Shown in pieces: positions 39,578-50,760 of a stretch of 64,000 bases of DNA (positions within the stretch are counted from its first letter, which is position 1; the number at the start of each line of letters is the position of its first letter). The stretch is taken from contig CM076955.1 of assembly GCA_039566865.1 (NCBI GenBank), forward strand, positions 11,733,001 through 11,797,000. The letters are read 5' to 3'. This DNA comes from Aurelia coerulea. Taxonomy: Eukaryota > Cnidaria > Scyphozoa > Semaeostomeae > Ulmaridae. Below the pieces are notes generated by a model, which saw only the letters and a program-made list of their open reading frames with translations, had not been told where the DNA came from and did no database searches. Made by a program: the position numbers and the translations under genes.

Positions 39578-40651
39578 TTAAGAGTATGCCTGGGCAGATA
39601 CTTGGATGCATTTTAAGCCTGCAGTTAGATCGTTTATATATATAAGGAAAAACAAGGGTCCTAAAATAGAGCCCTGAGGCACTCCTGCTGAAATATCTCC
39701 CCAATTTGAACTCTGTCCATTCAGGACGGTCCGCTGTTTTCGGTCCTTGAGGAAACTTTTGATAAGGGAAAGAAGTTCGCCTGAGACGCCGCATCGTTTT
39801 AGTTTATAAATTAAGCCGCCATGCCACACTCTGTCGAATGCTTTGGAAATGTCAAGATACACGGAACGAACATCAAGTGGGGGGTTGCAGTCAAATGCCT
39901 TGAAGATCGTATGCGTTATGGAAATTAATTGATTAACTGTAGAATCACCGGGACGAAAACCAGACTGATTCGGGTTAAGTAATTCATTTGTAACAAGATG
40001 CGAGTACAAAGTGTCGTACATGAGCTTTTCCAGTACTTTCCCAAAAATTGGTAGAAGAGAAATTGGACGGTAGTTCCCCTTGACATTTTTTTCATTTTTC
40101 TTATGAACTGGCACTACATTTGCAAATTTCCAAATTTCGGGGAATACACCACGTCTCAAGCAATTTTTGAATATTATTTTAAGTGGAATAACCAACGCAG
40201 CATCACCTAATTTTATCATTCTAACAGATATTTCATCCCAGCCATGTGCTTTATTAGGATTAAGTGACCTAATGATGTTCAGAATCTTTTCATCAGAAAT
40301 GGGAAAATCACTTATTATAGAAGAAGTTGCTGGAGCATCTTGTGGAAGTTCACTACCTGTGTCAATCGTCGTACACTGAAGTATAAAATAGTCATTAAAT
40401 AACTGTGCCTTTTCAGTAAAGTCCGTTACAAATATCCCGTTCTCAAGAAGAGGTGGTATTATTGGAATCTTGGCCTTGTTTAGGACGGTGTTGATTAGGG
40501 ACCAATATGTTTTACAAGAAGTCCCGGGGTTTGCTAATGTATTTCCTGCCTTAAGGAAGTAGTTTCGTTTGGCATCCTCAATCAGTTTCTTACCCTTGGA
40601 TATCATTTTCTGTATTCCTTCTAGTTTGTCATTTGGCTGGCCCCTGCTCAC
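39578..40651 (-). pseudogene. LINE reverse transcriptase fragment lacking the FADD motif
   Basis: This 357-residue frame carries the first two-thirds of a LINE reverse transcriptase. Domains in order are a basic pre-RT region (residues 1-50, KKLIEDAKRNYF), NPNKAHGWDEI (131-141), the finger block RPISLLPIFGKVLEKL (195-210), QSGFRPGDST (229-238), motif A LDISKAFD with catalytic D267 (266-273), and motif B AGVPQGSILGP (322-332), then YINDL (338-342). After TAGLKC the sequence enters another frame and stops at 39,580-39,578, so the FADD motif with its two catalytic aspartates is missing. The nominal start is GTG. The frame is really open up to about 40,744 (reading VKNFLRKKNHAYRNF just upstream), where an in-frame TAA lies at 40,747-40,745. 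The protein would be catalytically dead. It is a fragment of ORF2, with no separate ORF1 detected. Confidence 0.9.
39604..39619 (-). other. Internal deletion and frameshift junction in the LINE ORF2
   Basis: On the minus strand the RT frame reads ...YINDLTAGLKC. Within about 10 bases the family motif SKYLPRHTLNELFKLYVRP starts in a different frame. In relatives of this LINE group roughly 100-150 codons, including FADD, separate these motifs. I infer a deletion of a few hundred base pairs. The precise joint is ambiguous within GGCTTAAAATGCATCCAAG. Confidence 0.8.
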
Positions 40652-40900
40652 GAAATTTCTATAAGCATGATTCTTTTTCCTCAGAAAATTTTTAACTGAA
40701 AAGAAAATCAGGATAACATTGATACGACTGAGAAAAAAGGAAAATTACAGATAATATCAACAAAATTAATAACACAAGGTTTCCAAACCAATTGGGGTAC
40801 TCAGCGAGTCCTAAGGGCATTGGATCAAAAGCATTTCTCGTGCTGCCAGTGGGAACACTGTTTTAGAGAAAGTCTCGGCTATCCTCAAACACGGGACACA

Positions 40901-40926
40901 GGACGACGGAACGGGACGACGGAACG
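40901..40926 (+). repeat. Two tandem 13-bp units
   Basis: GGACGACGGAACG occurs twice in direct succession, followed by AAGGAACACC, at the edge of the GC-rich leader of the LINE. It is a small local duplication with no evident function. Confidence 0.85.
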
Positions 40927-41083
40927 AAGGAACACCCATCGAACATCCGCAACATGCCCCCCAAACACCAATGCGATGCCAGCCCGACCCCGAGGCAGCA
41001 GCCCAAAGACCAGCAAAACAAGGAAACCGAGGGATCAGTCCGCCCCCGAGCCCGAATGCCCGGAAACGAACCACCCTCAATCT

Positions 41084-41114
41084 CCCCGACCCACCGATCC
41101 CCGAAACAGCCCCC
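41084..41114 (-). other. Potential G-quadruplex motif 1 in the LINE leader
   Basis: On the minus strand four G-runs of at least three (GGGGG, GGGG, GGG, GGGG) occur within 31 bases, separated by loops of at most 7 bases. This fits the usual G3+ N1-7 pattern. It lies on the element's sense strand. Formation in vivo is unknown. Confidence 0.5.
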
Positions 41115-41183
41115 GAAAATCAAACCAACACCCCGCCGACACCCAAGGGACAGGCCACAAACACCCAACGAGCACTCCACCAA

Positions 41184-41207
41184 CCCCATCACCCCACCCA
41201 CCATCCC
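41184..41207 (-). other. Potential G-quadruplex motif 2 in the LINE leader
   Basis: On the minus strand GGG, GGG, GGGG and GGGG lie within 24 bases, with loops of 5, 1 and 4 bases. It stands about 70 bp upstream (element sense) of the first motif. Confidence 0.5.
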
Positions 41208-41433
41208 ACGCCCCGCGCCTCAAAGACAGCCGAGAGTTATCTCAATGGTTCAAAAACTGAAAAACTGAACACAGTATGAATTTCAAAGCTGCATTATGAC
41301 AGCAATAGGAAACATCTTCATTATTCTATCATACTTTTGCGAACCTAAGACAACAGAGCACCCACTGGCAGCAACTTGGTTTCAGCAGCAGACGAAAACA
41401 CGTCCGACCATTGTCGCTACCTTCTCGCCAGTA

Positions 41434-41453
41434 AACTAAAGTTTTAAAGAACG
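41434..41453 (+). other. Right flank of the LINE, satellite resumes
   Basis: Satellite sequence resumes at AACTAAAGTTTTAAAG, in phase 20 bp upstream of where it stopped at 38,187. It belongs to the next monomer, as shown by the uninterrupted locus at 57,343 onward. The joint could be shifted by a few bases because GTAA/AACTAA offers microhomology. Confidence 0.75.
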
Positions 41454-43230
41454 ATGAGTGCAATACTCTTTATAATATAAATTGTAGCTACTAAAGTACG
41501 TTAATCCACACTTTTTGTGTTTATATTTTGTTTTCTTTGAGAAAATAAACTTTTAATTAATCGATGTTTGTTTATGCAGTAAAGCTAATATGAGACTAAA
41601 CTACTGTCTATAGTAATGTTTCCAAGAATGGTTGCTGCAGCACTAATATAGGGCTTTAAAAGAAGTTACTGCTGAAATAAAGTTTTGAAGGACAATGAGT
41701 GCAATACTCTTTATAATATAAATTGTAGCTACTAAAGTACGTTAATCCACGCTTTTTGTGTTTATATTTTGTTTTCTTTGAGAAAATGAACATTTAATTA
41801 ATCGATGTTTTTTTATGCAGTAAAGCTAAGATCAGACTAAAAAAAAAACTAATGTCTATAGTAATGTTTCCAAGAATTGTTGCTGCAGCACTAATATAGT
41901 GCTATAAAAGAAGTAGCTGGCAGAGCTAAAGTTTTAAAGAACGATGAGTGACTCTTTATGATATAAATTGTAGCTACTAAAGTACGTTAATTCACACTTT
42001 TTGTGTTTATATTTTGTTTTCTTTGAGAAAATATACATTTAATTAATCGATGTTTGTTTATTCATTAAAGCTAAATTGAGACTAAAGAAAAAACTAATGT
42101 CTAAAGTAATTTTTCCAAGAATGGTTGCTGCGAAACTAATAAAGTGCTATAAAAGAAGTTACTGGTAGAACTAAAGTTTTCAAGGACAATGAGTGCAATA
42201 CTCTTTATTATATAAATTTTAGCCACTAAAGTACGTTAATGCCCATTTTTTGTGTTTATATTTTGTTTTCTTTGAGAAAATAATTATTTAAGTAATCGAT
42301 GTTTTTTATGCAGTAAAGCTAAAATGTAATTAAAATTAAGAGTGCTGCTGCACTAATATAGTGCTATAAAAGAAGTAACTGGCAGAACTAATGTTTTAGA
42401 GAACGGTGAGTGCAATACTCTTTATAATATAAATTGCAGCTACTAATGTACGTTAATCCACACTTTTTGTGTTGATAATTTGTTTTCTTTGAGAAAATAA
42501 ACATTTAATTAATCGATGTTTGTTTATGCAGTAAAGCTAATATGAGACTAAACTACTGTCTATAGTAATGTTTCCAAGAATGGTTGCTGCAGCACAAACA
42601 TGGGGTTTAAAAGAAGTAACTGGAAGAACTAAAGTTTTATAGAACGATGAGTGCAATACTCTTTAAAATATAAATTTTAGCTACTAAATTACGTTAATCC
42701 CCATTTTTTGTGTTTATATTTTGTTTCCTTTGAGAAAATAAACATTTAATTAATCGATGTTTTTTATGCAGTAAAGCTAAAATGAGACTGAAGAAAAAAC
42801 TAATGTCTAAAGTAATTTTTCCAAGAATAGTTGCTGCGTCACTAATATAGTGCTATAAAAGAAGTTGCTGGTAGAACTAAAGTTTTGAAGGACAATGAGT
42901 GCAATACTCTTTATAATATAAATTTTAGCTACTAAAGTACGTTAATCCCCATTTTTTGTGTTGATAATTTGTTTTCTTTGAGAAAATAAACTTTTAATTA
43001 ATCGATGTTTGTTTATGCAGTAAAGCTAATATGAGACTAAACTACTGTCTATAGTAATGTTTCCAAGTATGGTTGCTGCAGCACAAATATAGGGCTTTAA
43101 AAGAAGTTACTGCTGAAATAAAGTTTTGAAGGACAATGAGTGCAATACTCTTTATAATATAAATTGTAGCTACTAAAGTACGTTAATCCACAGTTTTTGT
43201 GTTTATATTTTATTTTCTTTGAGAAAATAA
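41434..43230 (+). repeat. Satellite array, block B, right of the LINE
   Basis: This is block B satellite. It begins with monomers matching those after the uninterrupted locus (GGGCTTTAAAAGAAGTTACTGCTG at 41,651 corresponds to 57,560 and 62,995). It also has TAATCCACGCTTTTTG and GAAAATGAACATTT, shared with about 63.08-63.14 kb. Several monomers have small deletions, for example GATGAGTGACTCTTTATG near 41,944. The right edge is approximate. No gene is seen. Confidence 0.93.
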
Positions 43231-44798
43231 ACTTTTAATTAACCGATGTTTGTTTATGCAGTAAAGCTAAAATGAAAGTAAAGAAAAAACTAATGTCTAT
43301 AGTAATGTTTCCAAGAATGGTTGCTGCAGCACTAATATAGTGCTATAAAAGAAGTAACTGGCAGAACTAAAGTTGTAAAGATGAGTGCAATACCGTTTAT
43401 AATATAAATTGTAGCTACTAAAGTACGTTAATCCACACTTTTTGTGTTTATATTTTGTTTTCTTTGAGAAAATAAACATTCGATTAATCGATGTTTGTTT
43501 ATGAAGTAAAGCTAAAATGAAAGTAAAGAAAAAACTAATGTCTATAGTAATGTTTCCAAGAATGGTTGCTGCGAAACTATTATAGTGCTAAAAAAGAAGT
43601 TACCGGTAGAACTAAAGTTTTGAAGGACGATGAGTGCAATACTCCTCATAATATAAATTTTAGCTACTAAAGTACATTAATCCCCATTTTTAGTTTTTAA
43701 ATTTTGTTTTCTCTCAGAAAATAAACATTTAATTAATCGATGTTTGTTTAGAAGTATAGCTAAAATGAGACGAAAAAAAAACTAATGTCTATAGTAATGT
43801 TTCCAAGAATGGTTGCTGCAGCACTAATATAGTGCTATAAAAGAAGTAACTGGCAGAACTAAAGTTGTAAAGAACGATGAGTGCAATACCGTTTATAATA
43901 TAAATTGTAGCTACTAAAGTACGTTAATCCACACTTTTTGTGTTTTTATTTTGTTTTCTTTGAGAAAATAAACTTTTAATTAACCGATGTTTCTTTATGC
44001 AGTAAAGCGAAAATGAGACTAAAGAAAAAGCTAATGTCTATAGTAATAATTCCAAGAATGGTTGCTGCGAAGCTAATATAGTGCTATAAAAGAAGTTACT
44101 GATAGAACTAAAGTTTTGAAGGACGATGAGTGCAATACTCCTCATAATATAAATTTTAGCTACTAAAGTACATTAAACACCATTTTTTGTGTTTAAATTT
44201 TGTTTTCTCTTAGAAAATAAACATTTAATTAATCGATGTTTGTTTAGAAGTAAAGCTAAAATGAGACGATAAAAAAGCTAATGTCTATAGTAATGTTTCC
44301 AAGAATAGTTGCTGCAGCACTAATATAGTGCTATCAAAGAAGTAACTGGCAGAACGAAAGTTTTAAAGAACGATGAGTACAATACCCTTTTTAATATAAA
44401 TTGCAGCTACTAAAGTACGTTAATCCACACTTTTTGTGTTTATATTTTGTTTTCTTTGAGAAAATAAATATTTAATTAATCGATATTTGCTTATGCAGTA
44501 AAGCTAAAGTGGGACTAAAGAAAAAACTAATGTCTATAGTAATGTTTCCAAGAATGGTTGCTGCAGCACTAATATAGTGCTATAAAAGAAGTAACTGGCA
44601 GAACTAAAGTGGTAAAGAACGATGAGTGCAATACCGTTTATAATATAAATTGTAGCTACTAAAGTACGTTAATCCACACTTTTTGTGTTTATATTTTGTT
44701 TTCTTTGAGAAAATAAACATTCGATTAATCGATGTTTGTTTATGCAGTAAAGCTAAAATGTAATTAAAATTAAGGTTGCTGCTGCACTAATGTAGTGC
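43231..44798 (+). repeat. Satellite array, block A-type island
   Basis: Here the array returns to block A variants: AACCGATG, GAGACGA, AATAATTCCAAGAATG with GCGAAGC, CTATCAAAGAAG and CATTCGATTAATCG. Its closest relative in the window is about 63.2-64.0 kb. Both share a missing 4-bp stretch (GTAAAGATGAG at 43,375 and 63,279), and both share ACTCCTCATAAT (44,137 and 63,545) with CATTAAACACC. The island also resembles the 14.5-19.3 kb part of the first block. It joins block B at about 44.80 kb through a hybrid monomer. No gene is seen. Confidence 0.9.
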
Positions 44799-47615
44799 TA
44801 TAAAAGAAGTAGCTGGCAGGACTAAAGTTTTAAAGAACGATGAGTGCAATACTCTTTATAATATAAATTGTAGCTACTAAAGTACGTTAATCCACACTTT
44901 TTGTGTTTATATTATGATTTCTTTGAGAAAATAAACATTTAATTAATCGATGTTTGTTTATTCATTAAAGCTAAAATCTAATTAAAATTAAGAGTGCTGC
45001 TGCACTAATATAGTGCTATAAAAGTAGTAACTGGCAGAACTAAAGTTGTAAAGAACGATGAGTGCAATACTGTTTATAATATAAATTGGAGCTACTAAAG
45101 TACCTTAATCCACACTTTTTGTGTTTATATTTTGTTTTCTTTGAGAAAATAAACATTTAATTAATCGATGTTTGTTTATGCTGTAAAGCTAAAATGAGAC
45201 TAAACTACTGTCTATAGTAATGTTTCCAAGAATGGTTGCTGCAGCACAAATATAGGGCTATAAAAGAAGTAACTGGCAGAACCAAAGTTTTAAAGAACGA
45301 TGATTGCAATACTCTTTATAATATGAATTTCAGCTACTAAAGTACGTTAATCCCCATTTTTTGTGTTTATATTTTGTTTTCTTTGAGAAAATAAACATTT
45401 AATTAATCGATGTTTTTTATGCAGTAAAGCTAAAATGAGATTAAAGAAAAAGTTAATGTCTATAGTAATATTTCCAAAAATGGTTGTTGCGAAACTAATA
45501 TAGTGAGTGCTATAAAACAAGTTACTGGTAGAAGTAAAGTTTTGAAGGACGAAGAGTGCAATACTCCTTATAATATAAATTTTAGCCACTAAAGTACGTT
45601 AATCCCCATTTTTTGTGTTTATATTTTGTTTTCTTTAAGAAACTAAAATTTTAATTAACCGATGTTTGTTTATGCCGTAAAGGTAAAAAGAGATTGAAGA
45701 AAAAGCAATTGTCTATAGTAATGTTTCCAAGAATGGTTGCTGCAGCACTAATATAGTCCTATAAAACAAGTTACTGGTAGAAGTAACGTTTTAAAGGACG
45801 AAGAGTGCAATAATCCTTATAATATAGATTTTAGCCACTAAAGTACGTTAATCCCCATTTTTTGTGTTTATATTTTGTTTTCTTTAAGAAAATAAAATTT
45901 TTATTAACCGATGTTTGTTTATGCCGTAAAGCTAAAAAGAAATTAAAAAAAAGCTAATGTCTATAGTAATTTTTCCAAGAATGGTTGCTGCAGCACTAAT
46001 ATAGTGCTATAAAAGAAGTAGCTGGCAGGACTAAAGTTTTAAAGAACGATGAGTGCAATACTCTTTATAATATAAATTGTAGCTACTAAAGTACGTTAAT
46101 CCACACTTTTTGTGTTTATATTATGATTTCTTTGAGAAAAAATAAACATTTAATTAATCGATGTTTGTTTATTCATTAAAGCTAAAATGTAATTAAAATT
46201 AAGAGTGCTGCTGCACTAATATAGTGCTATAAAAGTAGTAACTGGCAGAACTAAAGTTGTAAAGAACGATGAGTGCAATACTGTTTATAATATAAATTGG
46301 AGCTACTAAAGTACCTTAATCCACACTTTTTGTGTTTATATTTTGTTTTCTTTGAGAAAATAAACATTTAATTAATCGATGTTTGTTTATGCTGTAAAGC
46401 TAAAATAAGACTAAACTACTGTCTATAGTAATGTTTCCAAGAATGGTTGCTGCAGCACAAATATAGGGCTATAAAAGAAGTAACTGGCAGAACCAAAGTT
46501 TTAAAGAACGATGATTGCAATACTCTTTATAATATGAATTTCAGCTACTAAAGTACGTTAATCCCCATTTTTTGTGTTTATATTTTGTTTTCTTTGAGAA
46601 AATAAACATTTAATTAATCGATGTTTTTTATGCAGTAAAGCTAAAATGAGATTAAAGAAAAAGTTAATGTCTATAGTAATATTTCCAAAAATGGTTGTTG
46701 CGAAACTAATATAGTGAGTGCTATAAAACAAGTTACTGGTAGAAGTAAAGTTTTGAAGGACGAAGAGTGCAATACTCCTTATAATATAAATTTTAGCCAC
46801 TAAAGTACGTTAATCCCCATTTTTTGTGTTTATATTTTGTTTTCTTTAAGAAACTAAAATTTTAATTAACCGATGTTTGTTTATGCCGTAAAGGTAAAAA
46901 GAGATTGAAGAAAAAGCAATTGTCTATAGTAATGTTTCCAAGAATGGTTGCTGCAGCACTAATATAGTCCTATAAAACAAGTTACTGGTAGAAGTAACGT
47001 TTTGAAGGACGAAGAGTGCAATAATCCTTATAATATAGATTTTAGCCACTAAAGTACGTTAATCCCCATTTTTTGTGTTTATATTTTGTTTTCTTTAAGA
47101 AAATAAAATTTTTATTAACCGATGTTTGTTTATGCCGTAAAGCTAAAAAGAAATTAAAAAAAAGCTAATGTCTATAGTAATTTTTCCAAGAATGGTTGCT
47201 GCAGCACTAATATAGTGCTATAAAAGAAGTAGCTGGCAGGACTAAAGTTTTAAAGAACGATGAGTGCAATACTCTTTATAATATAAATTGTAGCTACTAA
47301 AGTACGTTAATCCACACTTTTTGTGTTTATATTATGATTTCTTTGAGAAAAAATAAACATTTAATTAATCGATGTTTGTTTATTCATTAAAGCTAAAATG
47401 TAATTAAAATTAAGAGTGCTGCTGCACTAATATAGTGCTATAAAAGTAGTAACTGGCAGAACTAAAGTTGTATAGAACGATGAGTGCAATACTGTTTATA
47501 ATATAAATTGGAGCTACTAAAGTACCTTAATCCACACTTTTTGTGTTTATATTTTGTTTTCTTTGAGAAAATAAACATTTAATTAATCGATGTTTGTTTA
47601 TGCTGTAAAGCTAAA
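44799..47615 (+). repeat. ~1.21-kb higher-order repeat, about 2.3 copies
   Basis: Units of five monomers start at the marker GCTGGCAGG at 44,812, 46,021 and 47,232 (spacings 1,209 and 1,211 bp). Within each unit the order of variants is the same and near identical, including GGAGCTACTAAAGTACC, TGCTGTAAAGC and GTTGTTGCGAAAC. The third unit is complete only to about 47,615 and then switches to a different neighbour. A related copy lacking one monomer begins at 20,691. Confidence 0.85.
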
Positions 47616-50600
47616 ATGAGACTAAAGAAAAAACTAATGTCTATAGTAATGTTTCCAAGAATGGTTGCTGCGAAACTAATATAGTGCTATGAAAGAAGTT
47701 ACTGGTAGAACTAAAGTTTTGAAGGACGATGAGTGCAATACTCCTTATAATATAAATTTTAGCTACTAAATTACGTTAATCCCCATTTTTTGTGTTTATA
47801 TTTTGTTTTCTCTCAGAAAATAAACATTTAATTGATCGATGTTTGTTTATGAAGTAAAGCTAAAATGAGAACAAAAAATAAAAACTAATGTCTATAGTAA
47901 TGTTTCCAAGAATGGTTGCTGCAGCACTAATATAGTGCTATAAACGAAGTAACTGGCAGAACTAAAGTTGTAAACAACGATGAGTGCAATACTCTTTATA
48001 ATATAAATTTCAGCTACTAAAGTACGTTAATCCCATATTTTTCGTGTTGATAATTTGTTTTCTTTGAGAAAATAAACTTTTAATTAATCGATGTTTGTTT
48101 ATGCAGTAAAGCTAATATGAGACTAAACTACTGTCTATAGTAATGTTTCCAAGAATGGTTGCTGCAGCACAAATATAGGGCTATAAAAGAAGTAACTGGC
48201 AGAACTAAAGTTTTAAAGAACGATGATTGCAATACTCTTTATAATATAAATTTCAGCTACTAAAGTACGTTAATCCCCATTTTTTGTGTTTATATTTTGT
48301 TTTCTTTGAGAAAATAAACATTTAATTAATCGATGTTTTTTATGCAGTAAAGCTAAAATGAGATTAAAGAAAAAGTTAATGTCTATAGTAATATTTCCAA
48401 AAATGGTTGTTGCGAAACTAATATAGTGAGTGCTATAAAACAAGTTACTGGTAGAAGTAAAGTTTTGAAGGACGAAGAGTGCAATACTCCTTATAATATA
48501 AATTTTAGCCACTAAAGTACGTTAATCCCCATTTTTTGTGTTTATATTTTGTTTTCTTTAAGAAAATAAAATTTTAATTAACCGATAATTGTTTATGCCG
48601 TAAAGGTAAAAAGAGATTGAAGAAAAAGCAATTGTCTATAGTAATGTTTCCAAGAATGGTTGCTGCAGCACTAATATAGTGCTAAAAAAGAAGTAACTGG
48701 AAGAACTAAAGTTTTAAAGAACGATGAGTGCAATACTCTTTATAATATAAATTTTAGCTACTAAATTACGTTAATCCCCATTTTTTGTGTTTATATTTTG
48801 TTTTCTTTGAGAAAATAAACATTTAATTAATCGATGTTTTTTATGCAGTAAAGCTAAAATGAGACTAAAGAAAAAACTAATATCTAAAGTAATTTTCCAA
48901 GAATAGTTGCTGCGTCACTAATATAGTGCTATAAAAGAAGTTGCTGGTAGAACTAAAGTTTTGAAGGACAATGAGTGCAATACTCTTTATAAGATAAATT
49001 TTAGCTACTAAAGTACGTTAATCCCCATTTTTTGTGTTGATAATTTGTTTTCTTTGAGAAAATAAGCTTTTAATTAATCGATGTTTGTTTATGCAGTAAA
49101 GCTAATATGAGACTAAACTACTGTCTATAGTAATGTTTCCAAGAATGGTTGCTGCAGCACAAATATGGGGCTATAAAAGAAGAAACTGGCAGAACTAAAG
49201 TTTTAAAGAAGGATGATTGTTATACTCTTTATAATATAAATTTCAGCTACTAAAGTACGTTAGTCCCCATTTTTTGTGTTTATATTTTGTTTTCTTTGAG
49301 AAAATAAACATTTAATTAGTCGATATTTGTTTTTGCAGTAAAGCTAAAATGAGATTAAAGAAAAAGTTAATGTCTATAGTAATATTTCCAAGAATGGTTG
49401 CTGCGAAACTAATATAGTGAGTGCTATAAAACAAGTTACTGGAAGAAGTAAAGTTTTGAAGGACGAAGAGTGCAATACTCCTTATAATATAAATTTTAGC
49501 CACTAAAGTACGTTAATCCCTACTTTTTGTGTTTATATTTTGTTTTCTTTAAGAAAATAAAATTGTAATTAACCGATGTTTGTTTATGCCGTAAAGGTAA
49601 AAAAGATTAAAGAAAAAGCTAATGTCCATAGTAATGTTTGCAAGAATGGTTGCTGCAGCACTAATATAGTGCTAAAAAAGAAGTAACTGGAAGAACTAAA
49701 GTTTTAAAGAACGATGAGTGCAATACTCTTTATAATATAAATTCTAGCTACTAAATTACGTTAATCCCCATTTTTTGTGTTTATATTTTGTTTTCTTTGA
49801 GAAAATAAACATTTAATTAATCGATGTTTTTTATGCAGTAAAGCTAAAATGAGACTAAAGAAAAAACTAATGTCTATAGTAATGTTTAAAAGAATGGTTG
49901 CTGCAGCACTAATATAATGCTATAAAAGAAGTAGCTGGCAGAACTAAAGTTTTAAAGAACGATGAGTGCAATACTCTTTATAATATAAATTTTAGCTGCT
50001 AAAGTACGTTAATGCCCATTTTATGTGTTTATATTTTGTTTTCTTTGAGAAAATAATTATTTAAGTAATCGATGTTTCTTATGCAGTAAAGCTAAAATGT
50101 AATTAAAGTTAAGAGTGCTGCTGCACTAATATAGTGCTCTAAAAGAAGTAACTGGCGGAACTAAAGTTTTAGAGAACGATGAGTGCAATACTGTTTATAA
50201 TATAAATTGCAGCTACTAATGTACGTTAATCCACACTTTTTGTGTTTATATTTTGTTTTCTTTGAGAAAATAAACATTTAATTAATCGATGTTTTTTATG
50301 CAGTAAAGCTAAATTGAGATTAAAGAAAAAGTTAATGTCTATAGTAATATTTCCAAAAATGGTTGCTGCGAAACTAATATAGTGAGTGCTATAAAACAAG
50401 CTACTGGTAGAAGTAAAGTTTTGAAGGACGACGAGTGCAATACTCCTTATAATATAAATTTTAGCCACTAAAGTACGTTAATCCCCATTTTTTGTGTTTA
50501 TATTTTGTTTTCTTTAAGAAAATAAAATTTTAATTTACCGATGTTTGTTTATGCCGTAAAGGTAAAAAGAGATTAAAGAAAAAGCTATTGTCTATAGTAA

Positions 50601-50716
50601 TATTTCCAAAAATGGTTAGTGCGAAACTAATATAGTGAGTGCTATAAAACAAGTTACTGGTAGAAGTAAAGTTTTAAAGAACGATGAGTGCAATGCTCTT
50701 TATAATATAAATTTTA

Positions 50717-50760
50717 GCTACTACTATTGTCTAATCTACTACTACTACTACTATTTTACC
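50717..50760 (+). repeat. CTA-triplet expansion inside a monomer, copy 3
   Basis: This is the same interrupted CTA insertion as at 26.38 and 31.56 kb, ending in CTATTTTACC. It ties this part of block B to the 26-31 kb part on the far side of the LINE. Confidence 0.85.

Larger units (their letters stand above)
38188..41433 (-). mobile_element. Degenerate non-LTR retrotransposon (CR1/Jockey-like LINE) inserted in the satellite
   Basis: A 3,246-bp block unrelated to the satellite is oriented on the minus strand. Its 3' end is marked by 21 T residues on the plus strand (a poly(A) tail). Going upstream on the minus strand there is a ~500-bp 3' UTR, a C-terminal polyprotein fragment, a reverse transcriptase fragment and a ~780-bp GC-rich 5' part. 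The RT blocks (RPISLLPIFGKVLEKL, QSGFRPGDST, LDISKAFDRVWH, AGVPQGSILGPLFF, YIND) are typical of LINE reverse transcriptases, and the downstream YVRPHLDYGDVIY region is typical of CR1/Jockey-group polyproteins. An internal deletion removes the FADD motif, and no endonuclease domain is visible, so the copy cannot move autonomously. Exact clade assignment is uncertain. There are no terminal repeats and no perfect target-site duplication. Confidence 0.92.
40652..41433 (-). other. LINE 5' part: GC-rich leader, no endonuclease recognised
   Basis: Coding similarity to the LINE fades just upstream of VKNFLRKKNHAYRNF, at about 40,698. The rest is non-coding in appearance. It has an AT-rich stretch (40,700-40,800), a strongly strand-asymmetric GC-rich core (~40,890-41,225, C/A-rich on the plus strand and G-rich on the element's sense strand) and an ordinary stretch to the satellite junction. 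None of the hallmark motifs of an AP-like endonuclease are seen in any frame. The region could be the element's true 5' UTR brought next to the RT by loss of ORF1 and endonuclease, or unrelated DNA acquired at insertion. Frames of 90-150 codons on both strands here are compositional, rich in Pro/Arg on the plus strand and Gly on the minus. Confidence 0.55.

Noticed and set aside
39332..40379. Plus-strand open frames at 39,332-39,526 and 40,167-40,379, and minus-strand 39,543-39,794
   Set aside because: These are shadows of the LINE polyprotein in other frames. The last merely crosses the deletion joint.
40811..41279. Several overlapping open frames of 89-146 codons on both strands of the GC-rich LINE leader
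   Set aside because: They are open in several frames at once because the segment is depleted in T on the plus strand. Low-complexity Pro/Arg or Gly-rich products and no recognisable family.
38188..41433. Host gene or retroviral/LTR element in the unique insert
   Set aside because: No LTRs, protease or integrase. The RT motifs and poly(A) tail are those of a non-LTR element, and there are no other recognisable coding exons.
38168..41453. A 20-bp target-site duplication flanking the LINE
   Set aside because: Three mismatches between the flanks match fixed differences between two neighbouring monomers in the intact paralogues, so the similarity is satellite phase homology.
43297..43479. 60-codon minus-strand open frame
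   Set aside because: It lies entirely inside satellite monomers and exists only because a 4-bp loss changed the frame. No domain is recognisable.
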